Shown here in pieces: positions 32,701 to 43,065 of a stretch of 64,000 nt of DNA (position 1 is the stretch's first letter; the number at the start of each line of letters is the position of its first letter). The position numbers and the translations under genes were made by a program. A model generated the notes under the pieces. It did no database searches and was not told the DNA's origin. It worked only from the letters and a program-made list of their open reading frames with translations. Source of the stretch: Microstegium vimineum (lineage: Eukaryota > Streptophyta > Magnoliopsida > Poales > Poaceae); assembly GCA_022036555.1 (NCBI GenBank), contig CM039135.1, forward strand, positions 45,202,934 through 45,266,933, in the 5' to 3' direction.

Positions 32701-34473
32701 CTCATGTCCTGCCACTATTTTCTTTTTATTATTGCTAGTGTGATATGATGGTTTGTTTCTCTGGCCACAATTCTAGCAACTGTGTTGCTTCATTGCTTGG
32801 CATTTTTTCTGCTTTCAGCAGGCTTTCTAGTGAACTCTTACAGAAACTATTGTTCTTATTTCTATGCTTAAAATTAAAACCAGCAAGGTTCATATACAAA
32901 CAGCAGGCCACAGAAAAACATGTTTGAGCCCTTCCTATGATTTCACTAGCCCTGCCACTATTTTTTGGGTTGGGTTGCCAGTAAGGAACTTTTTTCCCAC
33001 CAGGATTTGAACCCTGGCCGGTGTCTCCCTCAAACTGGGAGGTTACCACGACACTACAAGAGTGTTGACATGAATGTATAAAAAGAAAAGACAGACTGAC
33101 TGCATGATTGCTGTTGGCTTGTTGCTTGTTGCTACGCTACATCAAACCACATTTCCCTCAATAGTGAAGAAACCATCTTACCAATTATTTGAATGACCAT
33201 AGATTTTTGTCCTTGAATTATTCATGTTTTTAGCAAATCATGTTTTGGCGTTTGACTTGGATAAATAATATCAGCATGTTTGTGCCTACTTTTAGTAGGT
33301 TATGGTGAACTGAAACCAAAGATATTCATAACCTACAGTAAGTTATATGGAACTATAAATGTTCTTCGTTCCTTTAGTTATTTGAATTTACAGTTATTGA
33401 TGGGAGTGACATAGTTTCTGTAGATTAAGATTTCTCAATTAGTTGATGTATCTGGTTGTTACTCCTTGGCAGGTTTTAGGAAGGAAGTATGTTAGACTCT
33501 ATCCTGCTTCTATATCCGTGGGCTTATACCCTAACACAGAAAGCATGCTAAGCAATATTAGTCAGGTGAGTAGTCTGTTTAGATCAAGGATGCCCGCATG
33601 CATAAGTGACATGAGTGTAAAAACTTGATTGGATACCCTAAAGATGTCACCTTACCTTACTGTCCTTAACTATTTGTTGCCTTATTTTAAAACTTTATGA
33701 ACCTGTTCAAATATATTACCTTACATAATCTCAACCTTGATGTGGAGGTTCTGTAAATGTGCTATTTTCTCTAATGATTCTAGTAATAAACAACCATGAC
33801 AGTCAAAGTCAGGTAAACAGCCTGTTTTAAACCAGCACTATATATATAGAATGATTCTTGCATATCTTGATATCAATGATTCTTGCATGCTAAAAACATG
33901 ACTGCAAAATTTTGATTGGATACCCAAAAATCTACTAGCAGTTTATAATCATATTGTGTTGCCTGAAGTTGTTCCAAACATGCTACATGGCAGTGAGATT
34001 CTAAAAATAGAGTCAGTCTTTATTTAAAAAAAACAATTCTGGGAATAAAGTGAATATGCCAACTGCCATATGACTATTTGATGGTGCTAGATTTTCTTCT
34101 GGACGCTCTGGTCAACCTATCTTTATTGGAACCCTCATGTTCAACTTTGCTTCGTTACAATCCAAATCCATTCATAACGTTGTGATCCTGAAGCTCTGCA
34201 CCGCCCAATAAGGTTAATTGAGTTCTATTGCAAACAAAATTGAGCTACATGTGATTTTGTTGCTCTGATCTGTCTTAACAGGTAGGTCTTGACAACATTG
34301 ATGAAAAAGAGTACCCGAAGACTGCAGCTCTTGAATTCATGGATTGCATATTGGAGGAAGGTGACCTGCTTTACATTCCCCCAAAATGGTGGCATTACTT
34401 GAGATCTCTTTCTATTAGCTTTTCTGTTAGCTTTGGGTGGCAAACGTCAGATCTTCCTTCAGGAAGTTCATAA
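29800..34473 (+). CDS. JMJ30: JmjC-domain dioxygenase, JMJ30/JMJD5 (KDM8) type
   Basis: Six exons: 29800-30213, 31091-31300, 32207-32335, 32425-32568, 33473-33565 and 34282-34473, all GT-AG and all joined in phase 0, giving 393 residues. The N-terminal 138 residues are an Ala-rich helical region. The JmjC domain follows: a cupin entry segment (SCKQIERRPCISLEAFIRDY), the Fe(II) HxD motif LHHD (His289, Asp291), a lysine in GRKYVRLYP (Lys304) at the 2-oxoglutarate position, and the distal iron ligand in PPKWWHYLRSL (His368). Iron ligands are complete, so it should be catalytically competent. Family members are nuclear Fe(II)/2-oxoglutarate oxygenases linked in Arabidopsis to the circadian clock and flowering; their substrate is debated (histone lysine demethylation versus arginine hydroxylation). 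The upstream in-frame ATG at 29713 is an unlikely start because MATGGEKRAALL opens the conserved region. Evening-element motifs lie just upstream. A slightly shorter N-terminus than Arabidopsis is my recollection only. Confidence 0.93.
32965..33062 (-). mobile_element. tRNA-derived SINE-like fragment in JMJ30 intron 4
   Basis: On the minus strand a perfect pol III box B (GGTTCAAATCC, 33003-33013) is preceded by a segment resembling a degenerate box A region ('gtggtaacctcccag') at about the spacing seen in tRNA-derived SINEs. It does not fold as a complete tRNA. No A-tail or flanking repeats are obvious. Confidence 0.4.
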
Positions 34474-35125
34474 TGCTATTGTTTTGACAATTTTGATAAT
34501 CCATATGATGTTTCTATCATCATATTGGTAGAGATTTAATAAAACTTTATTTGGTCTACGGTTGTGTCTGTTAGCCTCACTACATTGGGTTTGCACATTG
34601 TTTTCATGACAATGGTTTAAACAGTTGACTTCAAACATAATAAGTCACTATCAGGTACAGTGTGTTCGTTTTACTGTGAACTGATTCTACTGTATAGTCT
34701 ATTTGTGCTCACTGATTGATATATTTTCTTTTTTTTCTGAGTCAAAGGGTTCACTAGTAGTGCTTAATCTATCATTTCTGTACATTTGAGAAATAGGGAG
34801 CATGTTCAAATGTAACTTGAGAGCCAGCATGTTATGATTGGCTTTACCCTCTGTGAGATAATCCAGCTAGAATAGTGCTGGTTTGGTAACTTCTGCTCAA
34901 TTATTCTGAATACATCTGATGTCTGCTCCTTCATGCCTTTCAGATGAAAATAACTCAGATCAGATCATTTGTTTTATTTGGCTGTAGATTTAAGTATTGT
35001 AACTACTCATGCTAAAGCACTAACTGCTAGTCGAACTGTCCATATTAAGTACTCGGACCATTTTCTACCTATTAATAAAATGGCACGCAACTCTCAGAAA
35101 AAATATTAAAAGTGGCTAATGCTCA
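34474..35125. other. JMJ30 3' region
   Basis: AT-rich 3' UTR and flank. Ends in a LINE-tail-like relic at about 35070-35100 immediately before the TIR element. No gene seen. Confidence 0.5.
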
Positions 35126-36041
35126 GGTACTCCGGTTACCTCCCAGGAGGTAATATCTTAAATCAAATCTGGACCGTTGATTTTTCTAAACTTAATAATT
35201 TACTAAATAAATTAATGAATAAAAAAACAAAAAGGACGGCGTGCCCGACCACGAGCGGTGCATCGTGGGTGGCGTGCAGAATTCGCTGCAGTCCGTGTTC
35301 GACCTGCTCACCTATGTCAAGGGCATCATCATCTCCGATCCCAGGGTATGTGCTGCTGCCATGAACAACGACTACTAGCTACATGCTGTTACTCCTACTG
35401 GCACTACTGCACTATGGATGTACTTAGTTGACATATATACTCCGTATATATCCGTTTCCTTCTCGCACGGGCGCACAGCGCTGCATGCGTCTTCCTCAAA
35501 TGTCGCTCAGGACCCCGACCCTCCTTGCATGGCGCAGCCGCCACACTTCTTCCCCATGTCAATCTGATTTCTCCCTCAAATCTCGGAACTGAATCTCTTC
35601 AAACAAGGGAAGATGCACACCCCATCCTCTGCGCTTTCACGGAACAAACAACGGTCCCTCGGAGTAATGTTGGACGCCCCAACATCGGAACGGCGAGACG
35701 CCACAGGACACGGCACCGCCGGACCACGGCGATGCCGTCGCAGCTATCCGGAGGCTCCGTCGCCGGACGCCCCCGTTGCTGGACGCGTCATATATACGTC
35801 GCTTTGACGCCGCCACTCGACGCTCCGTACGCGTCGCCGCTTGGACGACGCAGCCCGAGGGAGGCTCCGCCGCCACGAACTGCCCCGCTAACGTCGTTGA
35901 AAGGTTGTTCCTTCGCCGACGGCGGCAACCTATTTTTATAAAATAAAATTTCAATAAATACTATTACCTTCTAGGAGGTAATAGATGATCGTGACCGTTA
36001 GATCGGAATAAATGGACGATCCACATTCATTCCGGAGTACC
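35126..36041. mobile_element. TIR transposon carrying a gene fragment (Pack-type)
   Basis: A 916-bp unit with perfect 10-bp terminal inverted repeats (GGTACTCCGG and CCGGAGTACC). Just inside each end lies a 'ttacctcc...ggaggtaa' palindrome followed by a shared 'gaccgtt' phrase. The interior is GC-rich and gene-like, including a ferroportin exon piece and coding-like sequence at 35440-35930. No transposase and no clear target duplication are visible, so the superfamily (Mutator-like or other) is undecided. Confidence 0.65.
35235..35345 (+). pseudogene. captured ferroportin (SLC40) exon fragment
   Basis: The plus strand encodes DGVPDHERCIVGGVQNSLQS followed by VFDLLTYVKGIIISDPR, matching the ferroportin/IREG family segment around the conserved GVQNS motif. 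The exon-like stretch ends at CCCAGG|GTATGT, a donor-type border, so genomic DNA including intron was captured rather than cDNA. Only about 37 codons are present, with no start, so it is not functional alone. Confidence 0.75.
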
Positions 36042-36260
36042 GTAACAAAAGTCTAATTACTCAAAACCAAGACCATGTATGATTATATGGGACTCAAACA
36101 ACTAAAAGGTACAGAGTATACAACCCTTCTGTATTTTTATTGCAGAGTAGAACAAAAATGACTCGAACCTTTTTCATAAGTGGTCAACCGCTAGAGTGAC
36201 ATGAGCCTTTAAGGAGTTACACAAATGGGTTATATGAATTTTGTTTACCTGCCACATGCC

Positions 36261-36690
36261 TTAATTGTCCTTAAGCAGAGGATTGTAGTGAGAGCTTGTA
36301 TTTTTTTTTTATTTCTAATGTTTTTTTTCTTCCTGCTGGTATACGTACAAGACATTCACAATACTTTACAATCAGCAGATCAGATGGTTCATACTAACTA
36401 ACTGGTAGCTGCTCAATTATGAATTAGGGGGATCGGTACACTTGGTTGTAATCAACAGATCTTGTATATTTTAATTATCCTTAAGCATAGGATTGTAGTG
36501 AGAGCTTATATTTTATTTTTCGATTTCTAATGTTTTTTTTTTCTGCCTGCTGGTATATGTACAAGACATTCCCAGTACCTTACAGTCAACAGATCAAATG
36601 GTTCATACTTACTGGTAGCTGCTCAATTAGGAATTAGGAATTGGAGGGATCGGATCACTTGGTTGTAATCAGCAATTTTGTATATTTCAG
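36261..36690. repeat. 210-bp tandem duplication
   Basis: Two adjacent units, each starting 'ttaattRtccttaagca' (36261 and 36471) and running through 'ggattgtagtgagagctt', 'tgctggtat' and 'ggttcatact' to 'cacttggttgtaatca'. They differ by scattered substitutions and small indels, so the duplication is not recent. Confidence 0.9.
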
Positions 36691-37498
36691 ATACACAAGA
36701 TAATTTGTTTTAACTGTCTATACAAGATAGTTTGGTTTTTCTACATTCGAGGATGTAAAGAGCTGAGATACATTAGCTTGCATAAAGTGTGGTGAAACGG
36801 GGCCTTAAAGCGATACGAGTCTACAAGACTGAGCAACTATCATCAACGAAAGGACGCCAAAGAATCATTGCCCTGATATCTGTGTTTTCAAAAAAAAAAA
36901 AAAAATCAAACATTTAAAATTAGCTCCACGGCAAGTACCAAGGCAATTGCAATAGTTAAATTACCTGTTTGGAATGAAATGCCACCGACAAAAAAAAATT
37001 ATTACAGTGTAGGAAAACATATGTCAGAGACACAACGATAATATAACAAGATACATAGTGATTGTAGAGGAAGGAAAACAACCAAACGATAATAACAAAA
37101 TAAATAAAAGCTGTAGGGCAAGGAAAACCAGGCGTCGCCAGCAATCCGTCATGGTACAGAAGCCGTTTATGCCTCGGACTAGGATGGTTGGTACAAGTAG
37201 AAAAGTAGGAGTAAGTCAATGACTATGAATCATTCTGATTCAAATATAATAGTAGAAAACACAAAGAGGTACAAAATCTGAGATCCTATATTTGTAGCTT
37301 TTTATAATACACAGAAAGGTGTGGTCTAGATGTGAAATCAACATGATCATTTGTATTGCTTCTTTGAACAAACTGGATCCCCTAATCAACTGCAAATACC
37401 TTGCTTTCTTATTGCTATTATAAGTTCAGCACGAACAAAAAAATTGCAAGGTAAAGTCACTTATGACTAAAATACAGACATCGTGGGAAGAGTGCTTA
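36691..37498. other. intergenic, no gene seen
   Basis: AT-rich; an A-run at 36889-36904 and otherwise no recognisable structure. Confidence 0.5.
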
Positions 37499-37721
37499 GA
37501 GCAGCCACCAAAGTCTCCAAGGGTGGAGCACTGCCGTAGGTGGGAAACTGGATTCACCCAACATGGCGAGCGAGCAACACGCTGGCCTTTTATGCCTAGG
37601 GAAAAAACAGGAATAATAGCTCGTGGATGATGAGATAGAGAGACTGTTGGAGGCTTATTTTACATCAAAATTTGTAAATTGGATTGCATGGCAAGGGATA
37701 GGTAGTTTGTTGGAGTTGCTC
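37499..37721. mobile_element. Tourist-like MITE (GAGCA ends)
   Basis: Ends GAGCAGCCACCAA and inverted GAGCAACTCCAACAA, with flanking triplets TTA and TAA. The same kind of end is cut by the gap near 15790. Confidence 0.5.
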
Positions 37722-39385
37722 TAATCGTCCATTTGTTTGTTTAAGTGCAAATAGAGTGATGAACAAGTAGTAACAATCTTATTTCCCTCACGGGATATTT
37801 TTCTTCCCGAGCCAGAAAGTCACATTAATGTCCTTGATGCCAAAAGTCCTACTGTTGCGACAAATAAAAGTCCATTTATACGGGGAAATGCAAAGCTGAA
37901 CTGAACATCTTATTTTTCTCATTGGATATGTTCGTTTTGTTCCCTTTTTATTTATTTATTTATGAAGTGGAACTTTTCCGTTTCTGGAAAGAAGGCGTGA
38001 TGAGGATACAATGAAGAGCGGCCGGCCCAGCGTAGCCGGAGGGCCCAGCCCAGTTATCCCGAGCGGCGCAACATGTTATTGTTGCAGCCCGTCTAGATGT
38101 ACGTACGTGTGCGGCCGCATTGCATTTGCATAGCCTCTGGGCTGGCCGGGTGGGGTCAGCCAGTTAGGCCCACCCTAGCTAGGTGCAGCGCTGGCCCCGC
38201 CCAAGTCGTTGCTGCTGGGTCGCCGTCCTGGGGCCCGGACTGGACTGGACTGGACCGGCCAGCTCCGCAGCAGGCGCCTTTACGCGGCCGCGGTTCCTGC
38301 TAGCTGCTGTGCATTGCTTTGGCGACCCACCGGCGAAAGAAAAGGCTGCCGCCGCGCGCCCGCCCGCAACCGCAACCGAAACCGACGACGACGACGACGA
38401 CCGTACCGGGCCCCGGAGGCAGCCGGGCAGAGGCGTAGTAGTAGATTCGTCGCGCCTCGTTCTCGGCGGCATGCATTTGTAGGCGTGTACGTAGCTGTTT
38501 GCATGCGCCGCCCAGCTGTTGCCTACCTGATCGATGAACCATGCATGCATGATGACGGCCGGGCGTGGCGAATGGAAAGGCACGTCAGCTCCAGCCCAGA
38601 GGAAGAGAGAGAGAGAGAGAGCTAGCTGAGACAGAAACCGAAGAAAGGCCAGAATGAATGCCAGGGACAGCACACCACGACTCCTCCGTAGCTAAAACTA
38701 AAAGCATCCACAACACACAGTACCACACCCACAAGCATGGCATGCACGGCAGGCGGTCGGTCGGTCGGAGTGGTGTGCTGTGTGCTAGCTGCATGCGGCA
38801 TACCGCGTCGGTCCAAGCGCGCGCCATGCATGCGCAATGGCATGGCCGCCACATGCACCACAGTATGGTACGACCTTTTCTCGCTCACCAGCTCCGACAA
38901 AAAGCAACAAGTACTGTCACACACACGCCTACTGTACCTAGCAGCTCTCGGATCGGATCATCATCAGGCCCGCCCGTCTCACTGTTTATTGTTTATTACT
39001 GTATTATAAGCAACCAAATAAAGCTGCTCTCGATCGGTTATACTATATATAATAACTAAGTCAGGTCAAGAAGATTTTTTTTCGTTAGCTAAAATATATA
39101 CGACGAGAATGAAGCATAAGATATATAAAATCTATTATATTACAGAGCATAAAAATAATTTTTATTCAAATAAATTTCTAAATGGTGATTTAAAGGCTAT
39201 ATTTTTTATAAAAACTCTGGGAGATGCTCTAGCGGCTTGCGCGTGCTACGGTACTACTTACTAATGGGGGCGACATCATTGTTTTTTTTTTCTCGATCAC
39301 ACAAAAGGTTTACGCATCTTTATATTAAAATTAATGAAATGTTCAATATAACATGCTTTAACAGCGTCCTAAGGGGAGGGCAATA
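37722..39385. other. intergenic, no gene seen
   Basis: GC-rich between 38000 and 38950 with many overlapping open frames on both strands, all low complexity and none resembling a protein I know. A GAC microsatellite lies at 38384-38402 and a GA run at 38606-38620. A lncRNA is possible but nothing in the sequence shows it. Confidence 0.45.
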
Positions 39386-39673
39386 AGAACCTGTTTGGTA
39401 CAGCTCTGCTTCACTAGTGAAGCTATTTTTTTAGAAAATAGCTTTACGAGCAACTCTCTAGGTGAAGCTAAGATATTTTGAAAAAAAAGTGCAACTTTAT
39501 GAACAGATATGAGAGAGAAAGGGGAGGGAGAGTTGTGATAAGCTACTGTTTTCAGCTTCATCCTACTTCATATCTTTGTGAGAGGGGAAGAAAAATAGCT
39601 TTATGGATAAAGCTGTTTGGTTAAAAGGTGTCTGACAAAAAAAACAGCTTATAACATTTGTACCAAACAGGTC
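39386..39673. mobile_element. MITE with ACCTGTTTGGTAC ends
   Basis: Inverted ends around CCTGTTTGGTACA and TGTACCAAACAGG, about 288 bases apart. The interior is palindromic ('cttcactagtgaagc', repeated 'gaagctattttttt'). Target duplication unclear. Confidence 0.65.
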
Positions 39674-41479
39674 TACATGAATGCTCGCTAAAAAAATAAA
39701 CTAATGAACAGTGGTCCTAAGAGTTTTCCAAAGAAGAACAAGAAGAAAAGGGTTTTGAAGCTGGCGAACAGCCAGCCTTATTTCGCACAAAAAGAAAAGA
39801 AAGAGGAACCAACGTGTGGGCAGTGCTCTCTGGTCTGGTCGGGTAGTGTGTACTAGTGTAGTGTACTCCTAGCTACTGTAGACCACACAGTATCTATCTA
39901 CTCACATTCACCAGTACAGCAGCAGTACGTACGTACACCACACAGAGACACACACAGTACAGCACAGAACGCTAGCTGTTAACCACCCGTGCCGTGTGTG
40001 GCGTGTACGTGTGCGTGTGCCCGCCCGATGCGACATGCACGTGTACTTATACGCCAAGAGACGTACAGTACTACTTGTATTTTAATTACACTAGGGAAAA
40101 AATACTGGTATATTGTACTCATACGCGAGAAGAAGACAACCAAGGTAGTACTACAGGCATGTCGGTTTCATATTAATTATACAGTAGTATACTTCCTGGA
40201 TGCCTGCTTGTGAACAAACAGTAGCCAGCAGGACCAAAGCCTACACGGCCTCGATTCGATATTTGGCCGGGTTTAACAAAGAGATCTTCTCACGCAGATC
40301 AATATATTTTTTTTAATTCTTATTTCATTTTACACAGCGGTAACGTAGCTTCATAGACTTATGTTTTATATGGGGGAATAAACGATAAGTTTATAGCTAA
40401 GTGGAGATGCTAGATCCGCACTGATCACTCTTTCAGCCAGCCAGTTCCTGTCTCTACGACTCTACACACATGCCGCGTACGTACATGATTTTTATGATAA
40501 CTTGACTGTTCGTTTGGTCGTTTTTTATGATATGCCGTGGTTGATGTTGTTTTGACTGTTTTTATATGAGATCAAAACACTATTTTAATGACTAGATAAG
40601 CCGGCTAATAAGTTAAACGAAACTGGATGGCATGAATGACCTTTTTATTCTTAACTAGCATGGACCAGACAGGATTGGATTGGGATTGCCTTTTTTTTCC
40701 CCAAGCAAGCCGGGCCACCGACCCTAGCTACATGCTACAACAGGTTTGCGAGGCCAACGGCCTGCCGTTGGTGTCAGGTGTGGGTGCTGGCGGTGTCAAT
40801 ATACGGAGTACTATGACAGAAGGGATGGACACGTACAGTTGCCACGCACCGGACAGACGTGGGGGCGCGTGCTGCGTCCATAGTACGATCGAGTAACACA
40901 AAACGACCTTCCTTCAGTGACCAAATCTAGCTTCGCGCTGCACAATTCTCCCTCCGTAACTGTCACGGTTGATGTTCGTGTCATAACTTTAGCTTGATTT
41001 GTAAAAAATAGATACAACATTTGTATCTTCAAATGAATTTATTAAAAAACTAGATTTAAAGATCTTTCTAACGATACTAATTATATAATATAAATGTTAA
41101 TATTTTCTAATATATATTTAGTAAAAGAAGTTTATTGGGAACCGTTTATGCACAGTGCGCGGGTTCGCCACCCCTAAAAAACTTCCCGGGGACACGTCAA
41201 TCTGGGAGATCAGATCAACCGGCCGAGGTGGTGGGGTTGGGATGACTGATGCAGCAACAGAAGAATTCTTTGATAATTAAAAAAAAACTGATCGTTGTGC
41301 TCTATGTCCCTGATTAAATCCATTTTGAGTTACGAACATGGCTCACCTTCCAAAAAGTCAAACTTTTTTTTTAACTTTAACTAATTATATAAAAAAAACT
41401 AATATCAATCTTTATATCTCTAAATAAAATTATTATAAAAGTTATGTTCCAATATCAGTCCAATGACACTTATATAATA
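39674..41479. other. intergenic with one small MITE relic
   Basis: No gene seen. At 40506-40622 is a MITE relic with ends 'gttcgtttggtcg' and 'aagttaaacgaa'. From 41060 the sequence looks like a decayed Stowaway interior. Confidence 0.45.
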
Positions 41480-41802
41480 CTCCCTCCAGCATACTTAAAA
41501 AAACTTATCGTTTAGGACAAAATTGATTTTAGTCAAATATTAGGAACATAAATCATGAATAACTTTTAAATTGTTGAGTTTGAAAATGTGAAAATCATAT
41601 CAATAGATTTGTCTTGAAAAATACTTTTATAAAAAATATACATATATTATATTTCAATAAATATTTTTCAAAAAATAAACGGTCAAAGTTACACTTTAAA
41701 GGCCGTGCCGTTTTTCTAAAACGACAAATTTTTTTAGTATGGATTTGAAATTTGATCAAACATAAATAGGTTCCACTTAATTGAGTTCACAAACGGAGGG
41801 AG
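41480..41802. mobile_element. Stowaway MITE
   Basis: Ends CTCCCTCCAGCATAC and inverted CTCCCTCCGTTTG, flanked by TA (41478-41479 and 41803-41804). Length 323 bp; the interior has the usual 'ttttagtcaaatatta' type sequence. Confidence 0.8.
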
Positions 41803-41949
41803 TATGCATGCCATTATCAAACCTATCTAAAGCCTACTTACCTGATCCATTTGATTCATTCCCTCACAAATTTCCTTGAGCTTATACATGTTGCTACTTC
41901 TCTACTCGCTCTTCTACTATTTATTGTATGTTTGCACAAATCCGATATA

Positions 41950-42201
41950 CTTCCTCCGTCTTAAAATAGAAGTCGTTCTCGCTTCTTGATAAGTCAAACT
42001 TTTCAACCAATCATATGTAAAAAAATATATTAATATTTACAATATATAATTAATATCATTAGATAGATCATTAAATATACTTCTATAATTAACTTATTTA
42101 GAGATATAAATGTTACATGAATTTTCTATAAATTTAGTTAAAGTTGAGAATGTTTGACCGATCCGATTCTCATAACGACTTCTATTACGGGACGGAGGGA
42201 C
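41950..42201. mobile_element. Stowaway MITE
   Basis: Ends CTTCCTCCGTCTTAAAATAG and inverted GTCCCTCCGTCCCGTAATAG, flanked by TA. About 252 bp. It lies only about 150 bases from the previous Stowaway element. Confidence 0.8.
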
Positions 42202-42430
42202 TAGTATTTTCTATTACCTCTTTACATCAGCTTCATATATTTGCTCTAAAGAAATAGCATGCCATTGGCAGACTGGAAGCGGGTTTCATGGCGCTGCCTT
42301 AAGATGTACTCTTCCATTAAATACAAGGTTATCTTCAAATCCGCTCCTGGCCCCCTTCAATACTTCATTAACCTGAATCACATCACACGGACGTACAAAA
42401 CAAAGCATAGAAAAGTGTTAGTAAGTGTTA

Positions 42431-42737
42431 GGGTATGTTTAGTTACTCTATGTGTCACTAAACTTTAGACCTCCCCACTAAAATTTAAGAGGATTGTTTG
42501 GTTACTCCCCCTAAATTCATCTAAAAGTCATTAATTGCTTATCACAAAGTCTATTTTGCCACTCTTTCTGTCCTCCCCTTCTCTATCTACATCAACTTAG
42601 GGGATTTTAGTTCCCTCCAACCAACTACAACAACTAAAGTTTAGGAGACACTTTAGGGGAGGTGTTTGGTAGTTTAGAGCCTAAAATCACCTTAAGTTTA
42701 GCTGCTAAAATTTAATAAGCCGTAACCAAACACCCCA
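42431..42737. mobile_element. Tourist-like MITE (GGGTGTTTGGTTAC family)
   Basis: Ends GGGTATGTTTAGTTAC and inverted GGGGTGTTTGGTTACGG, flanked by TTA on both sides (42428-42430 and 42738-42740). Internal copies of the end motif suggest a second element inserted within. Same family as the cluster at 62976-63510. It lies about 330 bases upstream of the IRKI start codon. Confidence 0.8.
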
Positions 42738-43065
42738 TTAGTAGGAGTACACGCAATCATCCCTTCCCTCACACAACCTGCAGCTGGTGAGCGAACATGA
42801 GATTTCCTGCAAGTAAAAAATAAACAAGCAAAACAGGCAACCAACCAAGAGCAACAAGCCATTATTCCTTTCTTCCCCTCTCTGCCTGCGGGCGGCACGC
42901 CATCCACAGTCTCTCTCTCAGTCTCCACTACAATTAATTTGGAGCCCCACAATGACGAGAGCGCCCCCGCCTCCACACCACGACTCCGGCCAGCCGCAGT
43001 AACTGCCGCGCAGCCCAAGCCGCCAGACAAAGGCGCGGCCTTTGACCCCGCGCCGGTACCACACC

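Noticed and set aside
38179..38673. 164-codon minus-strand frame with a hydrophobic N-terminus
   Set aside because: Frames exist on all strands in this GC-rich stretch; composition is low complexity and no family resemblance or splice context is seen.
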